From JBDHRG01 sp039807445 (GTDB lineage Bacteria > Pseudomonadota > Gammaproteobacteria > Competibacterales > Competibacteraceae), in NCBI GenBank assembly GCA_039807445.1, contig JBDHRG010000004.1, positions 1 through 55,869 of the forward strand: a DNA stretch of 55,869 bases, in the 5' to 3' direction. Position numbers and translations under genes: made by a program. This document shows, one piece after another, positions 1-8,161 of this stretch (its first letter is position 1; each line of letters begins with the position of its first letter). The notes under the pieces were generated by a model. It worked only from the letters and a program-made list of their open reading frames with translations, was not told where the DNA came from and ran no database searches.

Positions 1-13
1 CTCCCCACCCCCA

Positions 14-43
14 CCCCCGCCGCCACAGGCCGCGGGGGTTTTT
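14..43 (+). terminator. Rho-independent terminator of a gene left of the window
   Basis: A perfect 7-bp stem (CCCCCGC at 14-20, GCGGGGG at 32-38) with an 11-nt loop is followed directly by five T residues at 39-43. This is the classic intrinsic terminator layout on the + strand, so it probably ends a + strand gene that lies outside the window. The next gene, yajD, points the other way and converges on it. Confidence 0.6.
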
Positions 44-143
44 GATCGGCGCATACCGTGCCGCAGCGCTTCTCCTCGGCGACTTCGCCGCGCACGTCGC
101 GGTCAAGCGTGTGCGCGGCTGCGGTCGGTTTCGCTGGCGCGGC

Positions 144-551
144 TCAGGACTGACGCTTCAACAGCTCCCCCAGCGCCGCGAACGGATTGTGTTTGGCGTC
201 GCTGTCGCGCTTGGGACCTTCGTCGGGCAGACGCTCACCGCGCGCGTGAGCCTCTTCGAGGCGCTGGTGCTCGTTGTCGTGGCAGTACAGGCACAGCAGT
301 TCCCAGTTGCTGCCGTCGGACGGGTTGAAGTCGTGGTCGTGGTTGCGGTGATGCACGGTCAACTCGCGCAGGTTGGCGTGCGTGAACTCGCGCGCGCAGC
401 GGCCGCACACCCATGGGTACATCTTCAGCGCCTGCTCGCGATAGCCGGTCGCGCGGGCGTCGCTGTCCTGGCGCGCCTTGGCGACCGCTGCGTCGAGCTT
501 CTGGCTGCTGGTCCTGCCGCCCTGCGGGCGACGCGCGCCGCTCAATGCCAT
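144..551 (-). CDS. yajD: YajD-family HNH nuclease
   Basis: 135-residue protein of the YajD family, small HNH-type proteins usually annotated as HNH nucleases; the cellular substrate is not established. The HNH core is visible: a zinc-type CGRC at residues 49-52, the HH pair at 67-68 within the family's histidine-rich HRNHDHDF stretch, a following asparagine region, and a second CLYC at 87-90 with His95. Both zinc cysteine pairs and the catalytic histidines look intact. The ATG at 551 is preceded by GAGGAG at a normal distance. It is transcribed leftward and converges with the terminator at the window edge. The family assignment is firm; the biological role is unknown. Confidence 0.88.
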   Translation of the reverse strand: MALSGARRPQGGRTSSQKLDAAVAKARQDSDARATGYREQALKMYPWVCGRCAREFTHANLRELTVHHRNHDHDFNPSDGSNWELLCLYCHDNEHQRLEEAHARGERLPDEGPKRDSDAKHNPFAALGELLKRQS

Positions 552-719
552 GATCTTTTCTCCTCGTGTAATGCCGATGCTTCAGCCTTGCCTGCATTTT
601 TCTGCACGGCGGGCGTCTTGCCAAGCGTGCAGTAGCGATGCCGGCATGGCTTCCGGTTTCAGCCGCGCCCGCGCGGGCCGCCGACGGAATGATACCCGCT
701 GCCCACGGTGTCGCTGTCG

Positions 720-1362
720 GTAGGCGAAGGTCTGCTGGATCAGCGGGCCGATCGCCGCCGCCTTCGGGCGCACGAGCTCGGGGAAGAAGCCTTCTTCCTT
801 GGCCTTGTCCGCGACCCGGCGGCCGGCGGTGATGGTCGGCACCAGCCAGGTCCCGCGCTGCTTCATCAGCTCGATGCCTTCGTCGTCGAGGAAGGTGCCG
901 TGCTCGATCGAGTCGACGCCGGCGCGGACCGCGCGCTTGATTCCGTCGGCACCGTGCGCGTGCACCGCCACCGTGAAGCCGTAGTCCGCGCGGTGGCGAC
1001 GATCGCGTCGAGCTCGTCGGGCATGAACTGCGGGTTGTGACCGCTCTTCGCCAGACTCAACACACCACCGGTGGCGGTGATCTTGATCAGGTCGGCGCCG
1101 TCCTTGTAGCGCTGGCGCACGGTCTTGGCATCAGCGTCTGCGCCTTGAGGTCGACCACGGTGTCGACTTCGCCGGCGGGCAGGTAGCCCTTGGCCACCTC
1201 GACGATGCGCCCCTTGTCGACCACGATCGAGGCTTCCTTCGGCGGCTGGTCTTGCACACCGTCGATCAGTGTGCCGGCGTGGATGATGGTCTTCGCCTGC
1301 GCCGCGCTGCCGAGCGAGGCGAGGGCGAGCAAGGCGATCCAGGGGGCAGACTTCGGGTGCAT
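720..1362 (-). pseudogene. Amidohydrolase (Xaa-Pro dipeptidase-like), decayed
   Basis: Recognisable pieces of an exported metal-dependent amidohydrolase lie in different frames. The ATG at 1362 starts a signal peptide (residues about 1-22, ending SAAQA) and the N-terminal beta domain up to LKAQTLMP. The sequence then jumps, out of frame, to KDGADLIKI near 1085, so roughly a hundred or more codons with the HxH metal motif are missing. A second 1-nt frameshift near 985 moves into the frame reading AVHAHG and SIEHGTF, two metal-binding His regions. Homology stops at about 720 (IQQTFAY), so the C-terminal third with the catalytic Asp is gone. Three independent lesions make a sequencing error unlikely as the sole explanation. 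Confidence 0.75.
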
Positions 1363-1559
1363 GATCTCTCCTTGGAGCGGGACGATGGCGGTGCTGGCCG
1401 TGAGGGCGCGGTCGAGTTCTAGCTGTCGCACGCGGCGTTCGCCATCCCGGTGCGGGACGATGGCGCGCGCGGTGGTCGATGCGCAGGGATTCGACCCCTC
1501 GTTTCCTGTGGGCATCCGGTCTAACATGGGCAAGTTTCCGCTCTCCGGGGGTGCATACC

Positions 1560-1775
1560 ATGAATCATCAAGATCCCCAGGACCCCGAAGTGATCCGCGC
1601 GCGGCTGGCCGAGCTGCGGCTCGAGCACCGCGGCCTCGACGACGCGATCACGCGGCTGCTGGAAAGCGCCTACGTCGACCAGATGCAGCTGACGCGGCTG
1701 AAGAAGCGCAAGCTCCAGCTCAAGGACCAGATCGCGAAGCTCGAGAGTCGGCTGATCCCCGATATCATCGCCTGA
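1560..1775 (+). CDS. YdcH-like DUF465 small coiled-coil protein
   Basis: 71-residue, highly charged protein of the YdcH/DUF465 type. It consists almost entirely of helix, with a basic region TRLKKRKLQLKDQI near residues 46-59 that is the family hallmark, and ends LIPDIIA where the family commonly has a short IP tail. The function of DUF465 proteins is not established. The ATG at 1560 is chosen because the DUF465 homology begins there; an in-frame upstream start at 1479 would add 27 residues without family support. It lies 79 bp before the ABC exporter start, on the same strand. Confidence 0.75.
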   Translation: MNHQDPQDPEVIRARLAELRLEHRGLDDAITRLLESAYVDQMQLTRLKKRKLQLKDQIAKLESRLIPDIIA

Positions 1776-1854
1776 GCCGTTTCCGCCTTTGCCGGGGGAG
1801 GGGCTGCGGCGCGCGCCGCGGCCGTGCCCCTTTTTCGCGTCGTGGAGCCCACGG

Positions 1855-3663
1855 ATGTCGTCCGACCTGCGTTACACCGAGCTGCCGAGCAGCCGCGGTT
1901 CGACCTGGCACAATCTGCGTGCGCTCGCGCCCTACCTGTGGGAGTTCCGCGGACGCGTACTCGCGGCGCTCGCCTGCCTGGTGCTGGCCAAGCTCGCGAC
2001 CGTCGGCGTGCCGCTGGTGCTGAAGCACCTGGTCGATGGCCTCGACGCCGGCAAGCAGGCGGTGCTGACGCTGCCGGTGGCGCTGCTCGCCGGCTACGGC
2101 GCGCTGAAGCTCGCCGCGACGCTGTTCAACGAGTTGCGCGACACGCTGTTCGCCGCGGTGCGCTTCCGTGCGGTGCGGCGCATGACGCTGCGCACGCTCG
2201 GCCACCTGCACGCGCTCGGCCTGCGCTTCCACCTCGAGCGCAAGACCGGTGCGATCAGCCGCGACCTGCAGCGCGGCTCGCAGAGTCTGGCGACGCTGCT
2301 GACCTACGCGGTGTTCAGCATCGTGCCGGCGCTGGTCGAGCTGGGGCTGGTCGCCGCGTTGATGCTCGCCAGCTACGACGCACGCTTCCTCGGCACCATC
2401 GTCGCCAGCCTGGCGCTGTACGTGGGCTTCACGCTGGCGGTGTCGAACTGGCGCATGGATCAGCGCCACGAAGTCAACCGCCTCGAGTCCGAGGTCAACA
2501 ACACCGCAGTCGACAGCCTGATCAACTACGAGACGGTCAAGTACTTCGGCAACGAGCGCCTCGAGCTCGAGCGCACCGACGTGCTGCAGGCGCGCTGGGA
2601 GCGCGCGTCCATCCTGTCGCAGACTTCGATGGCGCTGCTGAACTTCGGCCAGGGCGCGATCATCGCGCTCGGTGTCACCGCGATCCTGTTCTTCGCCGCC
2701 AACGAAGTGGCCGCGGGGCGGATGAGCCTCGGCGACCTGGTGCTGGTCAACGCCGTGCTGCTGCAGCTGTTCATCCCGCTCGGCTTCCTCGGCATCGTCT
2801 ACCGCATGATCCGCCACGCGCTGGCCGACATGGACCAGCTGGTACAACTGCTCGAGCGCGAGCCCGAGATCCGCGACGCGCCGGGGGCGCGACCGCTGGC
2901 GGTGGTGCGCGGCGAGGTGCGCTTCGAGGCGGTCGATTTCGGCTACCAGCCCGAACGCGCCATCCTGCGCGGCATCGATTTCACCATTCCGGCCGGGAAG
3001 AAGGTCGCGGTGGTCGGCGCCAGCGGTGCCGGCAAGTCGACGCTGGCGCGGCTGCTGTTCCGCTTCTACGACGTCGACGCCGGCTGCATCTCGATCGACG
3101 GACAGGACCTGCGCGCGGTGACGCAGACCTCGTTGCACGCGGCGATCGGCATCGTTCCGCAAGACACGGTGCTGTTCAACGACACGCTGTGGTTCAACCT
3201 GAGCTATGCGCGCCCCGAGGCCCGTCGCGAGGAGGTGCTCGAGGCGGCGCGCATCGCGCAGCTGCACGACTTCATCGCGCGCCTGCCGCAAGGCTACGAC
3301 ACGCTGGTCGGCGAGCGCGGGCTCAAGCTCTCGGGCGGCGAGAAGCAGCGCGTCGCGATCGCGCGCGCGATCCTGAAGCGCCCGCGCATCCTGGTGTTCG
3401 ACGAGGCGACCTCGAGCCTCGACTCGCGCTCCGAGCAGGCGATCCTGGTGGCGCTGCGCGACGCCGCCGCCGGCCACACCACGCTGGTGATCGCACACCG
3501 GCTGTCGACCGTCGTCGATGCCGACGAGATCCTGGTGATGGATCAGGGGCGCATCGTCGAGCGCGGCAGCCACGATGCGCTGCTCGCGCGCAGTGGTGCG
3601 TACGCGCAGCTGTGGGCCTTGCAGCAGAAGGCGGCGCGCGAGGCGGTCGCGCTGGTGTCCTGA
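1855..3663 (+). CDS. ABC exporter, Atm1/HMT type (fused membrane and ATPase domains)
   Basis: 602-residue half-transporter with an N-terminal six-helix type IV exporter domain (about residues 25-330) and a C-terminal nucleotide-binding domain. The Walker A GASGAGKST lies near residue 387, the signature LSGGE near 491 and Walker B ILVFDEATS near 511, followed by the H-loop AHRLST. The stretch NNTAVDSLINYETVKYFGNE is the family mark of Atm1/ABCB7-like exporters, which move glutathione-linked or metal-linked compounds across the inner membrane. The ATG at 1855 has GGAG upstream and is preferred to the in-frame ATG at 1789, which adds a low-complexity lead. The substrate cannot be read from sequence; metal or thiol conjugates are an inference from the family. 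Confidence 0.85.
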   Translation: MSSDLRYTELPSSRGSTWHNLRALAPYLWEFRGRVLAALACLVLAKLATVGVPLVLKHLVDGLDAGKQAVLTLPVALLAGYGALKLAATLFNELRDTLFAAVRFRAVRRMTLRTLGHLHALGLRFHLERKTGAISRDLQRGSQSLATLLTYAVFSIVPALVELGLVAALMLASYDARFLGTIVASLALYVGFTLAVSNWRMDQRHEVNRLESEVNNTAVDSLINYETVKYFGNERLELERTDVLQARWERASILSQTSMALLNFGQGAIIALGVTAILFFAANEVAAGRMSLGDLVLVNAVLLQLFIPLGFLGIVYRMIRHALADMDQLVQLLEREPEIRDAPGARPLAVVRGEVRFEAVDFGYQPERAILRGIDFTIPAGKKVAVVGASGAGKSTLARLLFRFYDVDAGCISIDGQDLRAVTQTSLHAAIGIVPQDTVLFNDTLWFNLSYARPEARREEVLEAARIAQLHDFIARLPQGYDTLVGERGLKLSGGEKQRVAIARAILKRPRILVFDEATSSLDSRSEQAILVALRDAAAGHTTLVIAHRLSTVVDADEILVMDQGRIVERGSHDALLARSGAYAQLWALQQKAAREAVALVS

Positions 3664-3681
3664 TCGGTCTGCGGCCGGCGC

Positions 3682-4278
3682 TCAGCGCAGGCCCAGCTGG
3701 TTCCGGACCCTGCGGCGGACGATCCATCCGAGGCCGTGGCCGCAGCACCAGCCCGCACCTCCGGCACCGACCAGCGGCAGCGCGTACAGGTACGCGCTGC
3801 CGGCTGCCGCGCCGCCGAAGCCGAGGTAGTGCCCCAGGTCGCCGACTGCCGCCACCAGCGTCAAGCCCGTCGCAGCGATGCGCGGTGCGCTGGCGATGAG
3901 CTGCTGGGTACGCTTCAGGCGCGCGCACCAGTTCGCCACCTCGTCGCGGAAGCGCTGCCAGCGGATGCCGAAATCCGGCGCTTCCAGCATGCGCGGCTCC
4001 ACCACCAGCACGAGATCGCCGTCCGGCTGCAGCAGCAGGCGGAACGGCGTGGCTTCGGCCGCGGCGCCCTCCGCCGGCTCGGGCGGAAAGACGCGGCCGC
4101 CGGTGCGGTAGAAGGCGACGAGCTCGGCTCGCGTCAGCACGGTCGTATCGTCCGGTGCATCCGACGCGCGCGCCAGCCACAGACGCAGCGCGCCGAGCAG
4201 TGCGACGGTTTCGGTGCGGCGTTGCCGCAGCCGGTCGAAACCCGTGGCGGCCCACGCCGCAAGGCGGCGATACGGCAT
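3682..4278 (-). CDS. Hypothetical protein with C-terminal membrane segment
   Basis: 198-residue protein that I do not recognise. The N-terminal part is basic (RLRQRRTET), the middle carries a soluble region with acidic and aromatic residues, and residues about 138-185 are hydrophobic and Gly/Ala-rich, consistent with one or two membrane helices before a basic C-terminus (RRRVRNQ). It is the last gene of a leftward three-gene run; its start is 8 bp after the stop of the preceding gene, which argues for co-transcription. The ATG at 4278 is chosen over a longer frame that would overlap the upstream gene. Confidence 0.6.
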   Translation of the reverse strand: MPYRRLAAWAATGFDRLRQRRTETVALLGALRLWLARASDAPDDTTVLTRAELVAFYRTGGRVFPPEPAEGAAAEATPFRLLLQPDGDLVLVVEPRMLEAPDFGIRWQRFRDEVANWCARLKRTQQLIASAPRIAATGLTLVAAVGDLGHYLGFGGAAAGSAYLYALPLVGAGGAGWCCGHGLGWIVRRRVRNQLGLR

Positions 4279-4286
4279 GGCCGGGC

Positions 4287-5108
4287 TCACTTGCCTTCCT
4301 TGACCTGCCTGAACACCGAAGCGACCTGGCCGAGGAGGATGCCGATGGTCTGGAACAGGTCTTTCCACGTGCGCAGCGCGACTTCGGTGGCGTCGCGATG
4401 GATGCTCAGGATCGCGGTGCTCGTGGCGTGGGCGCGCGCGACGTAGGTGACGATGTCACCGTCGAGCTGCACCACGGTCTGCATCGCGATACCGGCGGTG
4501 CCGATTTCCCAGGCTTTGCGGACCAGCACCATCTCGTCGGGCAGCAGCTCGAGCGCGGTGCCGGTGCTGCCGCCGGCCGGGCCTTCGTGCGCGAGGATGG
4601 CCTGGTAGTGGCAGGGCGTCGTGTAGAGCCGCGGGCGCCGTGCCGCGACGGTCGCGATCACGCCGAGCATGCTCACCAGTTGCCAGGCGTTGCCGGCGAT
4701 CCGCCGCAGGCGGATGCGGAACTCGTCGTCGCCGGCGCTCGCGAGCAGCGTTTCGGCTTCGAGCTGGATCAGCGCGAAGGCTTCGATGAAGCTCGGGTGG
4801 GGCACCTCCGGGTTGCGCTCGCCGGCGAGGGTTTCCGCCAAGGCATGGTCGGGTGCACGCTCGATCAGGCGCTGCGCCAGCGCGTCGCGTGCGGCATCGT
4901 CTTCCAGCAGGTCCGAGGTCGTCGGGCAGCGCTCGGGCGCCAGTTCGTGCAGCAGGTCCTGGTAGCCCTGAGCGATTTCGTACAGCGCCAGCCGCGCGCT
5001 CGGCATCTTGCGCGCGGTCATGTCGTCCTTGACGATCAGGTTGATCTCCAGTGTCGTCAGGTCGCTGGCGAGGCGAAGTATCTGTTCCTTCAGCGCGATG
5101 TCGGTCAT
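4287..5108 (-). CDS. Hypothetical protein, middle gene of a three-gene operon
   Basis: 273-residue soluble, mostly helical protein of unknown family. It begins MTDIALKEQI and contains alternating charged and hydrophobic helices with no signal peptide and no catalytic motif I can identify. A hydrophobic stretch near residues 145-160 (AWQLVSMLGVIATVAA) might be a buried helix. It starts 31 bp after the stop of the 175-residue gene upstream and ends 8 bp before the next, so the three are probably one transcription unit and may form one membrane-associated complex, since the last gene has a membrane tail. That functional link is inference from spacing only. Confidence 0.6.
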   Translation of the reverse strand: MTDIALKEQILRLASDLTTLEINLIVKDDMTARKMPSARLALYEIAQGYQDLLHELAPERCPTTSDLLEDDAARDALAQRLIERAPDHALAETLAGERNPEVPHPSFIEAFALIQLEAETLLASAGDDEFRIRLRRIAGNAWQLVSMLGVIATVAARRPRLYTTPCHYQAILAHEGPAGGSTGTALELLPDEMVLVRKAWEIGTAGIAMQTVVQLDGDIVTYVARAHATSTAILSIHRDATEVALRTWKDLFQTIGILLGQVASVFRQVKEGK

Positions 5109-5139
5109 GGCGGTATCCGCGGTCGCAGAGTCCGGGCCT

Positions 5140-5667
5140 TCACAGGCCCGGCTTCGGCGAAGCCGAAGCGGCCAGCGCGATCAGCTCGCGCACCGCGGCC
5201 AGATTGTCCTTGACGATCTGGTGCGCCTCGGCTTCGCGGCTCTGGTGGAAGGTGCGCAGCGGTTCGCGCGCGGGGTCGAGAAAGCTGACCGGAATCACCG
5301 TGGTGATATCGCCCTGCACCAGGTCGATGCGCGTGACCATCGCCTGCGTGAGGGCGTCGTCGGCGCGCGGCAACTCGTAGCCCTGGGCGCCCCAGCTCGC
5401 CTGGCCGACGACGGTGACGATTTCCAGCGTCACCAGCCGCTCGAACGCTGTGGCGATCCTGTCGAGCAGTCTGGCCTTGGCCGGCTCGAGCGGCGAGCCG
5501 CCGCCGGCGCTGCCGAGCGCCGCGAGCCGGTTGCGTACCGTGGGGTCGGGAATGCGACCGAGCTCGTCGGCGCTCAGCGCCTTGATATCCTGTTCGATCG
5601 CTTCGAGCTTGGCCTTGAGGGTCGGGTCGAGTTTCCCCGCGTCAGCGTCGGAGAGCTGAAAAGGCAT
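5140..5667 (-). CDS. Hypothetical protein, first gene of a three-gene operon
   Basis: 175-residue soluble protein without a family I recognise. It starts MPFQLSDADAG and shares general traits with its neighbour at 4287-5108: helix-rich, acidic, and with a C-terminal region (FHQSREAEAHQIVKDNL) reminiscent of the neighbour's N-terminal IVKDDMTA segment, so the two may be distant paralogues. The ATG at 5667 is chosen because the upstream extension of the frame is Arg/Ala-rich shadow sequence opposite the start region of the next gene. It leads the leftward operon. Confidence 0.55.
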   Translation of the reverse strand: MPFQLSDADAGKLDPTLKAKLEAIEQDIKALSADELGRIPDPTVRNRLAALGSAGGGSPLEPAKARLLDRIATAFERLVTLEIVTVVGQASWGAQGYELPRADDALTQAMVTRIDLVQGDITTVIPVSFLDPAREPLRTFHQSREAEAHQIVKDNLAAVRELIALAASASPKPGL

Positions 5668-5869
5668 GTCGGCGTCCTCGCCCGCTCCGCGTGTCGTCAC
5701 CGAGCGCAGGGGGAGCGGGGCGACCTCCCTGTGCCGACGGGCGCTGCCGCCCTCGGTCGAGCCTAGACCAGACGGGGCATTCGGCAAGCAGCGTGGCTTG
5801 ACGCGGATCACGGCGGCCACCACCGCCGGCGGTGATGCTCGGCGGCATCGCTTCCACCGGGCTTCCGCG

Positions 5870-6274
5870 ATGAACATCCGTCTGCCGCTCTGCGCCGTGC
5901 TGCTCGCAGCCGTGTCATCCGCCGTGGCCGCCGCGCCGCCGGCGACCCGCGACGCCGCGCCGGGGGCCGGCGCACGGCTGCTGTCGCAGCCCGAGCTGAT
6001 CGAAACCCTGCGCGGCAACACCTTGCAAGGGCCGGACTATGCGCTGCACTACGCCGCCGACGGCGCCAAGCTGATGCGCCGCGCCGACGGCAGCGTCACG
6101 CGGCTGCGCTGGTGGATCGGCGCCGACGGCGCTTTCTGCGAAGATTCGCTGCTCGGCCGCCCGAGCTGCGCGCCGCAGCGCTGGCTGCTCGGCGAGGAGC
6201 TCTTGATCTTCGGTGCCGACGGCGCCCTGAAGTACGCGCTGCGCGTGGTGCCGGGAGCGCCCGCGCAGCCGTGA
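5870..6274 (+). CDS. Small exported hypothetical protein
   Basis: 134-residue protein with a clear signal peptide: MNIRLP followed by a hydrophobic core (CAVLLAAVSSAVA) and an AAA-type cleavage region near residue 22. The mature part has tryptophan and acidic residues (LRWWIGADGAFCEDS) and two cysteines that could form a disulfide in the periplasm. I do not recognise a family. It stands alone on the + strand, between two leftward genes, and ends 8 bp before the stop of the convergent FMN reductase gene. Confidence 0.65.
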   Translation: MNIRLPLCAVLLAAVSSAVAAAPPATRDAAPGAGARLLSQPELIETLRGNTLQGPDYALHYAADGAKLMRRADGSVTRLRWWIGADGAFCEDSLLGRPSCAPQRWLLGEELLIFGADGALKYALRVVPGAPAQP

Positions 6275-6282
6275 TGCCAGCC

Positions 6283-6921
6283 TCAGCCGATGCGGCTGAG
6301 GTCGTGCCGACGCTCGGCGATGGCGGCACACTCGTAGTGGCCGGCCAGCAGCTTGAACAGCATCGTCGCCAGGTGCGCGCCGAGGTTCGAAACCGCTTCG
6401 CGCTGCGCAGCGTTGGCGATCGAGCCGTCGGCGGCGAACACTTCGTGCGCCTTGGCCACCGCGAGCTGCTCGGGCAGCACGATCACGCCGATGTTGCCGA
6501 GGATGGAACGCACTTCCTTGAGCCCGCGCAGCCCGCCGAAACCGCCGGGCGAAGTGCTCATCAGCACCGCGACCTTGTTCTTGAACGGCGCCAGCCCATC
6601 CTGGCCGCCCGCCGGGCGCGAGATCCAGTCGATCGCGTTCTTCAGCAGCGGCGCGATCGAACTGTTGTACTCGGGGCAGGCGACGAGCAGGCCGTTGTGC
6701 GCCAGCATCAGTTCGCGCAAGCGCAGCGCGTGCTCGGGCACGCCGTTCTCGGCTTCGGCGTCGCCGTCGTAGATCGGCATCGGGTAATCGCGCAGGTCGA
6801 CGAACGTCACTTCGGCGCCGGCGGTGCGCGCACCCTCGGCGGCGATCTTCACCAGCATCTTGTTGTACGAGGCTTTGCGGGCGCTGCCGGCGAAAGCCAG
6901 GATCTTCGGCTTGGGGTCCAT
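6283..6921 (-). CDS. NADPH-dependent FMN reductase (flavodoxin-fold)
   Basis: 212-residue flavodoxin-like NAD(P)H:FMN/quinone reductase of the ChrR/SsuE-like family. The FMN phosphate-binding loop GSARKASYNK is at residues about 11-20, and the isoalloxazine-side motif PEYNSSIAPLLKNAIDW is in the middle. Such enzymes reduce FMN, quinones or chromate and are cytosolic. The ATG at 6921 (MDPKPKILAFAG) has GGAG upstream; the in-frame ATG at 6954 adds an unstructured lead. The C-terminus ends in a region predicted helical. The exact substrate is not deducible. No obvious regulator sits next to it on the same strand. Confidence 0.85.
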   Translation of the reverse strand: MDPKPKILAFAGSARKASYNKMLVKIAAEGARTAGAEVTFVDLRDYPMPIYDGDAEAENGVPEHALRLRELMLAHNGLLVACPEYNSSIAPLLKNAIDWISRPAGGQDGLAPFKNKVAVLMSTSPGGFGGLRGLKEVRSILGNIGVIVLPEQLAVAKAHEVFAADGSIANAAQREAVSNLGAHLATMLFKLLAGHYECAAIAERRHDLSRIG

Positions 6922-7135
6922 GGGGGAGTCCTCCGTGCGTGGTCGGGAAGGCACCCGCCGGGGCGGGCGTCTCTTAATCTTGGCTCACCCGGCCGGCGGG
7001 GTCACATCGGCGTGCATCGGTTCGGCCGGGGTGCCGGTGCGCGGCATCGCCGCTGATCGCGGCAAATACGGCCTCGCTGGTGAGGATCGACCAGGGGGCG
7101 TGGTCTGAGGGGCGCGGCCGGGCAGGCGGTGCCGA

Positions 7136-8062
7136 CTATCCGGCCTCGTCCTCGCCGTCCGTCTGCTCGGTGCCGGGCATGCGCAGTTGCCGCCGCAGCC
7201 AGCGGTGCGCAGCGTTGTGCTGGTCGCGGGCGTGCCACACGGCGATCAGCGTAAAGCCGGGCGAGGCGAGCGGCAGCTCGCGCACCGCCAACCGGTCGGC
7301 GAACGAGTTGGCGACCCGCTCCTGCACCACGGCGATCAAGTCCGAGCGCGTCAGCACCTCGGGGATCACCAGCAGCCCCGGCACCGACAGCGCTACGCGC
7401 CGCGTCAGACCGAGCTCGGCCAGCCAGTCGTCGGCCGGTCCGGCGAAGGCGCCGCTGCGCGGCGACATCTGCACGTGCTCGGCGGCACACAGGGCTTCGA
7501 GTGTCAGCGGGCTCGTCGCCAGGGGGTGGCCGGGGCGCATCGCGCAGACGAAGCGATCGTGCGCGACCACGCGCGAGTGCGCCGAGGACGGCGCGTCGCG
7601 CGGCGTGGTCAGCGCGAAGTCGATCGCGCCCTGTTCGAGCTGGCGTTCGATGGCGCCGGTGTCGAGGTTGACCCAGGCCAGGCGGATGCCGGGCGCGGTC
7701 GCGCGCAGCCGCTCCATCAGCGGCACCAGCAGCGTCGTCTGCGCATAGTCGCTGGCGGCGATGCGCGCATCGAAGCGCGCCGCGACGGGGTCGAAGACCG
7801 CGCCGGCCTCGACCACGCCGCGCAGCTCGGTCAGCGCGCGCGCCAGCGGTGCGGCCAGCGCCAGCGCGCGGGCGGTCGGTGTCATGCCGCGCGGGGCCGG
7901 CAGCAGCAGCGGGTCGTTGAACAGCAGCCGCAGCTTCGCCAGCTGCGCCGACAGTGCCGGCTGGCTGAGGCCGAGCCGCTCGGCGGCGCGCGTGACGTTG
8001 CGCTCGGCGAGCAAGGCTTCGAGCGAAGCCAGCAGGTTCAGGTCGAAGGCTTTTATATCCAT
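7136..8062 (-). CDS. LysR-family transcriptional regulator
   Basis: 308-residue LysR regulator. The winged helix-turn-helix is at residues about 5-60 (FDLNLLASLEALL, then VTRAAERLGLSQPALSAQLAKLR). The effector-binding domain follows, with the family pattern of a periplasmic-binding fold. LysR regulators typically control the divergent gene, and here an MFS transporter starts 100 bp away in the opposite direction, so that gene is the likely target. A dyad with LysR-like T-N11-A character lies in the intergenic region. The ATG at 8062 directly precedes the HTH; an upstream in-frame ATG at 8089 is possible. The effector is unknown. Confidence 0.9.
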   Translation of the reverse strand: MDIKAFDLNLLASLEALLAERNVTRAAERLGLSQPALSAQLAKLRLLFNDPLLLPAPRGMTPTARALALAAPLARALTELRGVVEAGAVFDPVAARFDARIAASDYAQTTLLVPLMERLRATAPGIRLAWVNLDTGAIERQLEQGAIDFALTTPRDAPSSAHSRVVAHDRFVCAMRPGHPLATSPLTLEALCAAEHVQMSPRSGAFAGPADDWLAELGLTRRVALSVPGLLVIPEVLTRSDLIAVVQERVANSFADRLAVRELPLASPGFTLIAVWHARDQHNAAHRWLRRQLRMPGTEQTDGEDEAG

Positions 8063-8086
8063 GGAACGAATACCCTCGATCGGAGC

Positions 8087-8111
8087 CATCTATTTCAACA
8101 ATGAATCGATG
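8087..8111. promoter_or_regulatory. Candidate LysR operator (interrupted dyad)
   Basis: The region between the divergent LysR and MFS starts holds CATCTATT at 8087-8094 and AATCGATG at 8104-8111, which are inverted copies apart from one mismatched base pair (CATC-x-ATT / AAT-x-GATG), separated by 9 bp. LysR sites usually are such interrupted dyads of about 15 bp with T-N11-A. The position, 25 bp from the regulator start and 51 bp from the transporter start, fits control of both. Prediction only. Confidence 0.4.
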
Positions 8112-8161
8112 ACCGGCACACTGCGCGGACACGCGATCCCGAGCGATCCAGGTAAACCCCG

